Origin: CAVUPF01 sp963803755
GTDB lineage: Bacteria; Actinomycetota; Thermoleophilia; Solirubrobacterales; 70-9
NCBI GenBank assembly: GCA_963803755.1
Contig: CAWDNP010000012.1
Coordinates: 186,001-250,000 of the forward strand
DNA: 64,000 bases
Direction of reading: 5' to 3'
Part shown: one piece after another, positions 29,492 through 37,625 of the stretch
Layout of the letters: every line of letters starts with the position of its first letter
How positions within the stretch are numbered: the stretch's first letter is position 1
The notes under the pieces: model-generated
What the model was told of the DNA's origin: nothing
The model's database searches: none
The model's input: the letters and a program-made list of their open reading frames with translations, nothing else
Translations under genes and position numbers: made by a program

Positions 29492-30189
29492 TTCGGCACC
29501 GCCTCGAAGAGGTGGACCCGCTCCTCGGCGCGCATCTCCCTAACTGCCCGCTCGACCGCTCGACGGGTAGCGCCCGGCTCGCAGTAGTAGCGGACCTCCC
29601 CCACCCAGCTCGCCCGCCGCCATGCTTTGATCACTGTCTTGAGGCGCCGTGGGGACTTCGCGCTCAGCTCGACCTCGATCGCGATCGGTCCTTGATCGGC
29701 GAGGATCGCGAGGTCGGGACGGTGAAGGCGGGGCGAGCCGTCAAGCCACTCGCCGACCTTGGCGGAGGCGATCGGCGCTTCCTCGATCTGCTCGGCGAGG
29801 ACCAGCTCGCGCTCGGTGATGATGCGCTCGACACCGAACTCCTCACCGAGCAGCTGCGCGGTGGTGGCGCAGCGCAGCCAATGGTCGGCGGAGCCCGGCG
29901 AGGGGACGGCGACAGGGAGGCCAAGGCCGGCGTAGCGCAGGCCGTCTCGGGTGGCCCGTAGGAGCCTTGGCTCGGATCGCAAGAGGTCGAGGCGCTCCAG
30001 CAGGCCCGCTTCGATGCAGACGGCTACGCGGTTGTAGGTCGCGGTGCGGCCGACGCCCATCGCTGCCATCACGTGCTCGATCGCAACTACGCCATGCCGC
30101 CCGACGTAACGCATCAGCTCCCGATCGCGACAACGCCCTCTCGCCATCGGTTTGGCCTGCACCTGAATCTGTCCGATCACCGCATCCAT
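29488..30189 (-). CDS. Replication-relaxation family protein
   Basis: A 233-residue protein. Residues 15-75 form a winged helix (L-M-R-Y-V-G-R-H-G-V-V, V-G-R-T-A-T-Y-N-R-V), followed by a nuclease-like region with R-P-D-L-A-I-L-A-D and I-A-I-E-V-E-L-S-A-K-S-P-R-R. This is the composition of the replication-relaxation family found on actinobacterial mobile elements, proposed to act in plasmid or element replication. It is translationally coupled to the TraG-like gene. A large palindrome lies directly upstream and could be its DNA target. Confidence 0.8.
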   Translation of the reverse strand: MDAVIGQIQVQAKPMARGRCRDRELMRYVGRHGVVAIEHVMAAMGVGRTATYNRVAVCIEAGLLERLDLLRSEPRLLRATRDGLRYAGLGLPVAVPSPGSADHWLRCATTAQLLGEEFGVERIITERELVLAEQIEEAPIASAKVGEWLDGSPRLHRPDLAILADQGPIAIEVELSAKSPRRLKTVIKAWRRASWVGEVRYYCEPGATRRAVERAVREMRAEERVHLFEAVPK

Positions 30190-30231
30190 CTGTCCACAAG
30201 ACGGAAATCAGCCCCATTTGGTCCCACCTGG

Positions 30232-30305
30232 TTTTCGTCTTTTCTGTTCTCTTTTTCTTTCTCTTTTTTCTCTCTCAATCACCTCTCTGTCTCTGCTCTC
30301 TCTTG
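30232..30305 (+). repeat. Polypyrimidine tract upstream of the replication gene
   Basis: About 74 bases, over 85% C/T on the plus strand, with runs of TTTTT, CTCTCT and TTTTTT. In a G+C-rich genome this is a striking composition shift. It separates the replication-relaxation gene start from the palindrome and may ease strand opening. No coding signal. Confidence 0.7.
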
Positions 30306-30312
30306 CACCACT

Positions 30313-30451
30313 GCAATCCACCCCCGCACCGCTTGCCACTGCTTCACCAACACAGCCGCCGACCCCGGTCCACCACTAATGGTGGGGGGGCGGGGTCGGC
30401 GGCGATCGGTGCGCTCTAACCGCAGTGGCAAGCGGTGCGGGGGTGGATTGC
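30313..30451. other. Three-tier palindrome, candidate origin or transfer site
   Basis: Outer arms 30313-30342 and 30422-30451 are a perfect 30-bp inverted repeat. Inside it, GCCGCCGACCCC (30355-30366) pairs with GGGGTCGGCGGC (30392-30403), and inside that CCACCA (30370-30375) pairs with TGGTGG (30380-30385) around CTAA. The whole could extrude as a long cruciform. It lies between the replication-relaxation gene and the toxin-antitoxin genes beside the pyrimidine tract. A replication origin or oriT is the favoured reading; a long terminator hairpin is possible but unusually large. Confidence 0.6.
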
Positions 30452-30584
30452 CCGTTCCTCCCTCGGTTCAGGGTGTGGTCCGGCCTTACGCCGTCCCGGC
30501 ATGGCATTTCAATCGCTCGCAGGTCGGGGTGGCGGGGGTCTGTCGGCGAGGAACTGCTTCTTGACCAGTCAACCGAGTCCGCGA

Positions 30585-30920
30585 CTACGAGGCGTGATGC
30601 ACGACAACCGCAGGATCGGCCTTCGCCTCTCCCTCGGGAATGAGGTGGTATTGCACGCGATATCCGAGCACGCGGGCGTAGCGGTCCAGCGTCGACATGC
30701 GGACATCGGTCGCGGAGGTCTCAAGCCGCGCGATACTCGACTGCGAACTCTGCATCGCCGCCGCTACGGCAGTCTGAGACTGCTCGCCCTCGCGCCGCTG
30801 GTCCGCCAGCGTGCCAAGGAGCTTTCGACGCCTCTCAGCAGCCTCGACCATCGCTGGAAAGTCGGGGTTGCGAGCAGTTCGCTCGTCGACTACTTCATCG
30901 AGAAAATCACGGTCGGCCAT
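30585..30920 (-). CDS. XRE-family HTH antitoxin
   Basis: A 111-residue protein with a helix-turn-helix at about residues 38-85 (L-G-T-L-A-D-Q-R, S-Q-T-A-V-A-A-A-M, S-Q-S-S-I-A-R-L-E), and an N-terminal charged region. It lies 63 bp downstream of a RelE/Gp49-type toxin gene, same strand, in the toxin-first order of HigBA systems. It should neutralise the toxin and repress the operon. Confidence 0.85.
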   Translation of the reverse strand: MADRDFLDEVVDERTARNPDFPAMVEAAERRRKLLGTLADQRREGEQSQTAVAAAMQSSQSSIARLETSATDVRMSTLDRYARVLGYRVQYHLIPEGEAKADPAVVVHHAS

Positions 30921-30983
30921 TACATCCTCCTTTCGCTATGTCCAAAGTAGCATCTCAAGTTCGATATCTCAAATTCAATATGG

Positions 30984-31445
30984 CTATCCGCCACCCTCGC
31001 CACGGCGCTCCCATTCGCGTAGCCGCCGCTTGGCCAGTCGGATCGCCTCCGGCGGGGTCTTCTGGGTCTTCTTCTTCAGAGCCTCGAGCGAGAGGAACAC
31101 CTGCTTGCGCTTGCCCTGGGGCGCGAATAGGACGCGGTAGATGACGCCCTTGCCGTCCGCGCGCACCTCATAGATGTCCCCGTCCAGATGCCGAGCCGCT
31201 TGCAGGCCCTGCTGGCGGACCTCCTTCATCGCGGCGATCACAGATGCCAGGTCTTCGTCGTCTAAGCGGTCGAGGAACTCTTTGATCGGCCGCCGACCCG
31301 AAGCAGTCCTGTAGTCGCGCCAGCGATGGGTGACCGCACGGCGACTCTCAGCATCCTCGCCCGTCTTGGGCTTCTGCCGCCGCCCCTTCCCTTTGGCATC
31401 ACGCCGGCTCAATTGGGCGACTGTATCCGGGCGGTCCGTTGCCAT
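30984..31445 (-). CDS. RelE/HigB-type (phage Gp49-like) toxin
   Basis: A 153-residue protein. The core (about 42-130) reads W-R-D-Y-R-T-A-S-G-R-R-P-I-K-E-F-L, A-R-H-L-D-G-D-I-Y-E-V-R and I-Y-R-V-L-F-A-P-Q-G-K, the ribosome-dependent mRNA interferase fold of the Gp49-like/HigB group. A basic ~40-residue N-terminal extension is unusual; the true start could be internal. Paired with the XRE antitoxin downstream, probably stabilising the element. Confidence 0.83.
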   Translation of the reverse strand: MATDRPDTVAQLSRRDAKGKGRRQKPKTGEDAESRRAVTHRWRDYRTASGRRPIKEFLDRLDDEDLASVIAAMKEVRQQGLQAARHLDGDIYEVRADGKGVIYRVLFAPQGKRKQVFLSLEALKKKTQKTPPEAIRLAKRRLREWERRGEGGG

Positions 31446-31618
31446 AGGACGGCAGGGTCTGGGCTCACCCGGTCACGACCTGCCACCTGAAGAAAGAGAC
31501 ATGTGAAGAGAATTGCCCACAACCGTCTGGCTCCATTCTTCGCTGGCCTTCACCCCTGCCAGACCGTGCCGGACGGCGGCCTCGGAACCGTTTCGGCAAC
31601 TGCGGGCAATAGGGGGTC

Positions 31619-32215
31619 GTGAGCGACTTGACCTCCGACAGCGCCGTGATCGCCGACTCGATGAAGAACCCCGCGAGCTTCGCCGTGATCTTCGACCGGC
31701 ACTTCGACGCGCTCCATCGCTACCTACAGCGGCGAATCGGCCGCGACCTGGCCGACGAACTCACCGCGCAGACATTCCTCATCGCCTTCGATCAGCGCGC
31801 CCGGTATGACCCCGCTCGGCCCAGCGCTCGACCTTGGCTGTTCGGCATAGCAACGAACCTCCTTCGCCGCCAGCGGCGCCAGGAGCTACGTCAGCTTCGC
31901 GCCTATGCAAGGACGGGGGTCGACCCCCTGCTCGATCCGTTCGAAGGCATCGAGGCCCGGCTCGACGCCTCCCATAGGCGGCCCGAGCTGGCAGACGCGC
32001 TTGGGCGGATGCCCGCCGAGGAGCTGGACGTCCTCCTGCTCTACGCCTGGGCCGATCTCTCCTACGCCGAGATCGCCCAGACTCTGGAGATCCCGGACGG
32101 GACGGTTCGCTCCCGCCTCTCACGGGCCAGGGGCCGGGTTCGCGAACTGCTTGAGTCCGATCGGGCAAGTACTAGGTGCCAGCCACTCCAAGAAGACGAG
32201 ACCGATGATGGATGA
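31619..32215 (+). CDS. ECF-type sigma-70 factor
   Basis: A 198-residue protein, GTG start at 31619. Region 2: F-D-R-H-F-D-A-L-H-R-Y-L, D-E-L-T-A-Q-T-F-L-I-A-F, R-P-W-L-F-G-I-A-T-N. Region 4: L-S-Y-A-E-I-A-Q-T-L-E-I-P-D-G-T-V-R-S-R-L-S-R-A-R. Both are typical of extracytoplasmic-function sigma factors. The last codons overlap by 11 bp the start of a gene encoding a single-pass exported protein, the usual place of an anti-sigma partner. Confidence 0.92.
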   Translation: MSDLTSDSAVIADSMKNPASFAVIFDRHFDALHRYLQRRIGRDLADELTAQTFLIAFDQRARYDPARPSARPWLFGIATNLLRRQRRQELRQLRAYARTGVDPLLDPFEGIEARLDASHRRPELADALGRMPAEELDVLLLYAWADLSYAEIAQTLEIPDGTVRSRLSRARGRVRELLESDRASTRCQPLQEDETDDG

Positions 32216-33365
32216 GATCGAGCTGATCAAGGACCTCCGCGCCGACCTTCCGAGCGCTCGAACGGAGAGCCGCGAGTCCGCACGGGCCGCCCTCCTGCAA
32301 AGGATCGAGAGCGCCGATCGCCCCGTTTCAGATCAGAGCGCGCCGAGGTGGAGAACCCGGCGCGCAAGGCTCCTCGCGGCCACAGCGAGCGCCCTGGTCC
32401 TCGCCACAGTCGCACCGATCCTTCTCCTTGGCGGAAACGAAGGTGGCGTGCAGACGGCCGCCGCCCAGGTCCTGCGGCGGGTCGCTGCCGTCGCCGCCTC
32501 CCAGTCTCCCAAAGCCCCCGGCCCGGGCCAGTATCTCTTCACGCGATCGAAGGAAGCCCACCTCGAACTCTCCTTTCACGTCGGCCCACGGGTGGCCGCC
32601 CAGATGCAGCGAAGTCTGAGGCGGCACCCCGACAGGGGGATCAAACAGCACGCTTGGTGGTACTTCGTGCCCGAGGAACGAGAGATTTGGTTCGCCCCGA
32701 ACGGCTTCGGACGGCTGAAGGAGATCAGTGGCAGGGCCAGGTTCCTCTCGGCTCGCCAGCGTGCCGCCTGGCTCGCCGCCGGCTCCCCCCCGCTTCCCCG
32801 GGCCGGTCGGGTCAGCAGCGAGGGCTTCAACAAGCACGGCCTTGCGGATCTCTACTTCTCGCGCCTGTCCCAATTGCCCACCGACCCGCAAAGGCTGAGG
32901 GAGTGGATCGAAGCGCACAAGGTTCCGGGAAAGGCGGGTCTGACCGCTGCCGGAACCACCTCCACCGGGTTGCACCCCCTGAAGTCAGGCCACGCTCCGA
33001 TCTTCGGTGCGATCGGCTTCCTGCTGGGGGAGACCTTTGCGCCTCCGGAGCTGCGCGCGGCGCTCTACCGGGTCGCCTCAGAACTTCCCGACGTGCAGCT
33101 GCTCGGCACCGTCACCGATCCCCTCGGCCGCAAGGGGATCGGAGTCGCATACACCGACGCCACTCACGGCGAGCGGTTGGAGCTGATCTTCGACCCCAAG
33201 ACCTCAACCTTGCTGGCCGAGCGGAATGTCGTGACCTCGTCGAGGCGGTCGGGGATCGCGGTCCCTGCGGGCACGGTGATCGGCTACGCCGCCCACCTTG
33301 AGTCGCGGGTGGTCGACTCGGCATCTGTGCCTTCCGTTGCGAGCATGAGGCTCCGGACGCCCTGA
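32205..33365 (+). CDS. Membrane-anchored anti-sigma-like partner (CU044_5270-like)
   Basis: A 386-residue protein starting M-M-D-E-I-E-L-I-K-D-L at 32205, overlapping the ECF sigma gene. A charged cytosolic N-terminus (~60 residues) is followed by one membrane helix (L-L-A-A-T-A-S-A-L-V-L-A) and a long external domain beginning V-L-R-R-V-A-A-V-A-A. The layout matches the CU044_5270 group that accompanies ECF sigma factors in actinobacteria. It probably holds the sigma factor at the membrane and responds to an external signal. Intact. Confidence 0.78.
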   Translation: MMDEIELIKDLRADLPSARTESRESARAALLQRIESADRPVSDQSAPRWRTRRARLLAATASALVLATVAPILLLGGNEGGVQTAAAQVLRRVAAVAASQSPKAPGPGQYLFTRSKEAHLELSFHVGPRVAAQMQRSLRRHPDRGIKQHAWWYFVPEEREIWFAPNGFGRLKEISGRARFLSARQRAAWLAAGSPPLPRAGRVSSEGFNKHGLADLYFSRLSQLPTDPQRLREWIEAHKVPGKAGLTAAGTTSTGLHPLKSGHAPIFGAIGFLLGETFAPPELRAALYRVASELPDVQLLGTVTDPLGRKGIGVAYTDATHGERLELIFDPKTSTLLAERNVVTSSRRSGIAVPAGTVIGYAAHLESRVVDSASVPSVASMRLRTP

Positions 33366-33376
33366 CGAGAGCGGCG

Positions 33377-33525
33377 TCATGCCGCTACCAGCGGCGCAAT
33401 CACAGGGACGTCACTGTGATATCGAGACCCGCATCCTCGCGCCGCCGCCAGCTCCGGCAGCCTGGCGCGGCCCTCGGCGATGCATCGGTTCGTCTTAGTA
33501 AAGGACCCGGTCTCACACGGGCGGA
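33377..33525 (-). pseudogene. Decayed fragment of a sigma-factor 3' end
   Basis: The minus-strand frame contains T-K-T-N-R-C-I-A-E-G-R-A-R-L, the end of region 4 of a sigma factor, closely resembling T-K-V-N-R-S-I-A-E-G-R-A-A-L in the split gene at 34492-34917. A 19-bp identical stretch (33465-33483 and 34553-34571) confirms common origin. The rest of the sigma gene is missing. Confidence 0.6.
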
Positions 33526-33586
33526 TACTGCCCCCGCTGGGATCGCTGCCTAGCTCCAGCCCGACACGTGGCAATATCTACAAGGG

Positions 33587-34081
33587 ATGAAGCGGGCGAT
33601 CTTCCCAGCCCTCATGATGGCCGCGGTGGCGGTCTTCTTTTCCTTAGCGGCGCTCGCCTCTGCAAACGAGAGTATTGAAGGGCCGAGTTATGGCGAAAAG
33701 GTAGAACCGATTTGCAGGGCCTACGTCGAAGCCTCCGAACGTCTGCGCCCGAAAAATGTGTTCCCGACAAACAAGGCTTTAAATTCGCCGCACCGACAGG
33801 CGAGAATTTTCGCCAAGGAGGCAAAGTATCTGAGGGGCGCCGTCATTCAGCTGGAAGCGGTTCCCCAGCCTGAAGCAAACAGGGCGACCTTTGGCAAGTG
33901 GTTCGGCTACCTCAAAAACATTGTCTCGCTGATGGAAAGGACTAGCAAAGCTCTCAAGGTCGATGACAAGCCCAAGGCCCGCCGTCTAGTCACCCAGATC
34001 GAATACAACGTCAAGCTCGCCAATGAAACGGTCGCGAGCTTTGAATTCCACTACTGCAAGCTCAACCCGGCGAGGTTCTGA
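33587..34081 (+). CDS. Small secreted helical protein
   Basis: A 164-residue protein with a signal peptide (M-M-A-A-V-A-V-F-F-S-L-A-A-L-A-S-A). The mature part is helical, Lys/Glu-rich, and has two cysteines (P-I-C-R-A-Y near the start, H-Y-C-K-L near the end). This arrangement echoes the lipoprotein at 248-946. Codon use is more A+T-rich than neighbouring genes, suggesting recent transfer. Function unknown. Confidence 0.7.
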   Translation: MKRAIFPALMMAAVAVFFSLAALASANESIEGPSYGEKVEPICRAYVEASERLRPKNVFPTNKALNSPHRQARIFAKEAKYLRGAVIQLEAVPQPEANRATFGKWFGYLKNIVSLMERTSKALKVDDKPKARRLVTQIEYNVKLANETVASFEFHYCKLNPARF

Positions 34082-34136
34082 TAGATGAAGGGCGCCGCCG
34101 TGTAGCCCTGTCCGCTGCTGGCCTACCATCAAGGTA

Positions 34137-34520
34137 GTGGCGTTCGATATTGGACCAATGAACTTGGCGAAAATGCCGGAGTACAGCGCGCTCTCGGTCG
34201 GCGACAGGATGTACGTGAACCGGTGTCTCAGGAGGGGCGAAGCTCCACGGGAATCCAGATTTGCGGCCGCCGCAGTCGAGTTGGCCGAGGGCTATCAACA
34301 CCGCGGGCGCACCCTCCGTTGGTACGGGATCGGAGTCGGGGTCATCTGCGGAGCGGCGACAGTCTGGTTTGGCGCCGCTGGCGAGGCACTGATTGCCACC
34401 GTCACGGCATTTGGTGCGCTGATCAACTTCGCGACAATCGCGGTCAGCCCAATGTTTTGGCCAAAGAGGGTGGCTCGGTCCTTGGAAGCGTCTAGAGAGA
34501 TCGTGGCCTCCCGCGAGTAG
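34137..34520 (+). CDS. Small membrane protein of unknown function
   Basis: About 127 residues with GTG at 34137; the ATG at 34158 is an alternative. Residues 62-105 form two membrane helices (Y-G-I-G-V-G-V-I-C-G-A-A and L-I-N-F-A-T-I-A-V-S-P), with charged ends. It overlaps, in antisense, the 3' end of the split sigma gene by 29 bp. Unrecognised. Confidence 0.55.
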   Translation: MAFDIGPMNLAKMPEYSALSVGDRMYVNRCLRRGEAPRESRFAAAAVELAEGYQHRGRTLRWYGIGVGVICGAATVWFGAAGEALIATVTAFGALINFATIAVSPMFWPKRVARSLEASREIVASRE

Positions 34521-34917
34521 CGGAGTCGACACATTGGCCTCTCCGAAGGGCCGCGCGGCCCTCGGCGATGCTCCTGTTGACCTTCGTGTAGGACCACCCT
34601 GTCAGCTCGCAGACCTCGCGGTAGCTGTAGCCGAGGGCGAGCAGGCTGATCGCCCGGCGCTCGTCGCGCTTCAACGCGGCCAGTTGGCCGCGGATCACGA
34701 CGACCTCCTCGGCAAGGTCGAGGAGGTCGTCGGGGTGTTGGTTCGGGCCGCCAGGCAGCTCGGCGTCTGAGCAGTAATCGCCGTCACGCTTAGAGCGCTG
34801 CTGCCAGTCCCGTCGCCGTAGCCGGTAGAGAGCCCAGCAGCGGCGCTTCAGCGTCAGCGTGAGCCACGCGAGCGGCGGCGCTTCGTCGTCAGGGTCGAAG
34901 TGCTCGATGAAGAGGAC
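34492..34917 (-). pseudogene. Sigma factor, 3' two-thirds, separated from its 5' part by a mobile element
   Basis: Encodes the rest of region 2 (L-F-I-E-H-F-D-P-D-D-E-A-P-P-L-A-W-L) through region 4 (G-Y-S-Y-R-E-V-C-E-L-T-G-W-S-Y-T-K-V-N-R) of a sigma-70-like protein, but lacks the first ~50 residues. Those residues lie 2.7 kb away at 37626-37778, same strand, ending A-L-Q-D-A-F. Joining the pieces gives about 192 residues in one frame. A serine-recombinase cassette lies between. I infer interruption by insertion; whether excision occurs is unknown. Confidence 0.75.
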
Positions 34918-35398
34918 GACGAGTACCAATCGCACTACTCATCATCTCGATCCCCTGCCGGAGCAAGTGCGGCTGGTCAACGCGCCCGCCGACCTGCGCG
35001 ATGCCACGCTCAAGGTGCGGGGATGGAAGAACAACGGGAGCGGTACCGAACTCGTTTGCGAGTTGCCCGACGGCACCCGGTCGGCGATCCCGCCGCACTG
35101 GACCGACCTACCCTGCGGCGAGGAGCCCGAACCGCCGCTGGGCGCGATCGCCTCGCCGCCGGCCTGGCGGGCGCTGCTCGATCGCGGCGAGCGACTGAGG
35201 GAACGTCGTCCGCGGCGCGTTCGAGCCTCCACCAAAAACGGAGGTGGAGAAGATGTCGGGACAGCTGGCGCTCGCGACGGGCGAGCAGACGGTGGCGCCG
35301 GCGGCGGTCTGGGAGACGCTGCCGGTGGCGACTCAGGTCGAGGTGACGCTGAGGCTGGCGCGCCTTTTGGCGCAGATCGTGGAGGCCGAGCGCGATGA
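34907..35398 (+). CDS. Small accessory protein of the serine-recombinase element (DUF5372/Y4bD-like?)
   Basis: An open frame whose first ~95 residues look coding: H-H-L-D-P-L-P-E-Q-V-R-L-V, L-P-D-G-T-R-S-A-I-P-P-H-W-T-D-L and A-W-R-A-L-L-D-R-G. The strand pattern ending in P-x-x-W-T-D-L resembles the small proteins (DUF5372 or Y4bD/Y4pK type) found before large serine recombinases; this assignment is by memory and tentative. The ATG at 34907 lies in the flanking sigma gene; GTG at 34967 is the first start inside the element. The Gly-rich 3' part overlaps the next gene and is probably not translated. Confidence 0.45.
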   Translation: MKRTTSTNRTTHHLDPLPEQVRLVNAPADLRDATLKVRGWKNNGSGTELVCELPDGTRSAIPPHWTDLPCGEEPEPPLGAIASPPAWRALLDRGERLRERRPRRVRASTKNGGGEDVGTAGARDGRADGGAGGGLGDAAGGDSGRGDAEAGAPFGADRGGRAR

Positions 35399-35402
35399 GT
35401 GA
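35253..35402 (+). CDS. 49-residue protein preceding the serine recombinase
   Basis: ATG at 35253 with a GGAGGTGGAG ribosome site 6 bp upstream, encoding 49 residues: a short hydrophilic start (S-G-Q-L-A-L-A-T-G-E) and a helix V-E-V-T-L-R-L-A-R-L-L-A-Q-I-V-E-A-E. The stop overlaps the recombinase start (ATGAGTGA), so translation is coupled. The size and position suggest a conserved accessory peptide of this recombinase type. Confidence 0.65.
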   Translation: MSGQLALATGEQTVAPAAVWETLPVATQVEVTLRLARLLAQIVEAERDE

Positions 35403-37592
35403 CCGCTCCAAGATCACCACCGACCAGCGCCGCCGCCGCGCGTTCGTCTACGTGCGCCAGTCGACCCTCACCCAGGTGGAACGAAACCACGAGTCCCGCG
35501 CCCGCCAGTACGCGCTTCGCGAGCGGGCGATCGAGCTGGGCTGGCCAGCGTCCTCGGTCACCGTCGTCGATGAGGACCTCGGCCGCTCCGGCGCCTCGAC
35601 CGAGGGCAGGGTGGGGTTCCGCGAGCTGGCCGCCGAGGTCGGCCTGGGCAAGGTCGGGATCGTGCTGGCGCTCGAGGTCTCCCGCCTGGCACGCTCCTCG
35701 GCCGACTGGCACCAGCTGCTTGACCTCTGCGCGCTGACCGCGACGCTGATCGCCGACTCCGATGGCATCTACTCGCCGCAGGACTTCAACGACCGCATGC
35801 TGCTCGGCCTGAAGGGGACGATGTCGGAGGCCGAGCTGCACCTGATCCGGGCCCGCCTGCAGGGCGGCACGCGCAGCAAGGCAGAGCGCGGCGAGCTGGT
35901 CCAGCACCTGCCGGTGGGCTTCGATCGTGCCGAGGACGAGGCGATCGTGCTCTGCGCCGACGAGCAGATCCGCCAGGCGATCGGGCGCGTCTTCTCGCTC
36001 TGGGCAGCGCTCGGCTCCGCCCGCCAAGTGGTGGCCGAGCTGATTGCCGAGGGCCAGCAGCTGCCCAGGCGCGCCCCCGGGCGACGACGGGTGCGCTGGG
36101 GGCGCGCCGACTACCCCACCGTGCGCAACCTCCTGATCAACCCCACCTACGCCGGGGCCTTCGTCTTCGGGCGAACCCGCACCGAGAGGAGGCTCGACGA
36201 GCAGGGGCAGGTGCGCGAGCGCCGCCCCGAAATGCCGCTGGAGCAGTGGTCCGTCTGCATCCCCGATCACCATCCCGGCTATGTCTCCTGGGAGGCCTAC
36301 CTGGCGACGCGCAAGCGGTTGCGCGCCAACATGAGGCCCAAGGGCGAAGGGGGCGGCGCGCCCCGCGAGGGAGTGGCCCTGCTGCCAGGGCATCGTTCGC
36401 TGCGGGCGCTGCGGGCGGCGGATGAAGGTCCGCTACTCGGGCAAGGGCGGCCGGCTCCCGTGGTATGGGTGCACGCGCGGGCCCCACGTGCACCCGACCC
36501 TCCGCAACTGCCAGACGATCGGCGGCTACCGGCTGGAGAAGGCGATCTCCGAGGCGTTCCTGGAGGCGGTCACCCCGGCCAGCGTCGGCGCCTCGGCGCA
36601 GGCGATCGAGGAGCTCGAGCACCAGCACGCAGAGCGGCTCGCCGGCCAGCGCCTCGCCGTCGAGCGTGCCCAGTTCGAGGCCGACCGGGCGCAGCGCCAG
36701 TTCGACGCCTGCGAGCCCGAGAACCGGCTCGTCGGGCGGACCCTGGAGGCGCGCCTGGAGGAGGCGCTGACCGAGGCGGAGCGCGAGCGCCGCTCGCTCG
36801 CCGAGCTCGAGTGCCGCCGCCCCGAGCCCCTGAGCCCCGCCGAGCAGGCGGCGCTGGCCGGGCTCGCCCGCGAGCTGCCGAGGCTCTGGGAGGCGCCGAG
36901 CACCACGGCACGCGAGCGCAAGGAGCTGCTGCGCACGCTTGTCGCGGAGGTGGTCGTCACCGTCCGCCAGGAGCCGCGCCGCGCCGCGCTCGAGGTCGCC
37001 TGGGAGGGCGGGGCGCGCACCGAGCTGACCGTGCCGCTGCCGGCCTGCGGCGCGGTGAGCAAACGCACCCCCGAGGGGACCGTGGAGCTGGTGCGGGCGC
37101 TCGCCGTCCACCACGGCGATCGCGAGATCGCCTTGGTCCTCAGCCGCCAGGGGCGGCGCACCGGCGCCGGGCTGCCGTTCACCCAGGAGCGTGTCCGCAG
37201 CGTGCGCAAGAAGCACCGAATACCCGCCGCGCCGCCGCCCGACCCAAGCGCCGAGACGCTCAGCATCGAGCAGGCGGCCTCCGAGCTGGGCGTTCTCGGG
37301 GGCCACGGTCTATAGGTGGCTGCGCGAGGGGCTTCTTCCCGGCGAACAGACCACGGCCTACGCACCGTGGAGAGTGCGCCTCACCGATGAGGTCCGCGCC
37401 CGCTTCATGCCCGAGGTCCCCGACGGCTTCCTCGCTCTCGACGCGGCGGCGAAGCGGCTCGGGGTCGCCCGGCAGACCGTGTTGCATAAGGTCCAACGCG
37501 GCGAGCTTGAGGCCATCCAGGTGACCAAGGGCCGCCGCAAAGGGCTCAGGATTCGGGTCTCAGGCGCCGAGGCTGGACTGTTTGATCAATGA
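35395..37592 (+). CDS. Large serine recombinase with C-terminal HTH domains, two frameshifts
   Basis: About 732 residues when joined. The N-terminal resolvase domain has Y-V-R-Q-S-T, with the catalytic Ser, L-A-L-E-V-S-R-L-A-R-S and G-L-K-G-T-M-S-E-A-E-L. A recombinase domain follows (L-L-I-N-P-T-Y-A-G-A-F-V-F-G), then a zinc ribbon C-G-R-C-G-R-R-M ... Y-G-C-T-R ... N-C, a coiled coil (about 410-520) and two helix-turn-helix segments near the end (L-S-I-E-Q-A-A-S-E-L-G and L-A-L-D-A-A-A-K-R-L-G-V-A-R-Q-T). Frames change near 36395 and 37298. The gene fills a ~2.7-kb insert inside a sigma-factor gene. Confidence 0.88.
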
Positions 37593-37625
37593 CAGGAACA
37601 AGGAGGGCAGTGTGAAGCAGCGCCG

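Noticed and set aside
29967..30419. Open frame rich in Phe/Leu/Ser looking like a membrane protein
   Set aside because: It is the translation of the polypyrimidine tract and palindrome, with no start signal or conserved pattern.
30313..30451. Retron-type msr/msd or group II intron fold for the palindrome
   Set aside because: No reverse transcriptase gene is present nearby.
36137..37306. 389-codon minus-strand frame over the serine recombinase
   Set aside because: Shadow of the recombinase coding frame; no start signal or recognisable motifs.
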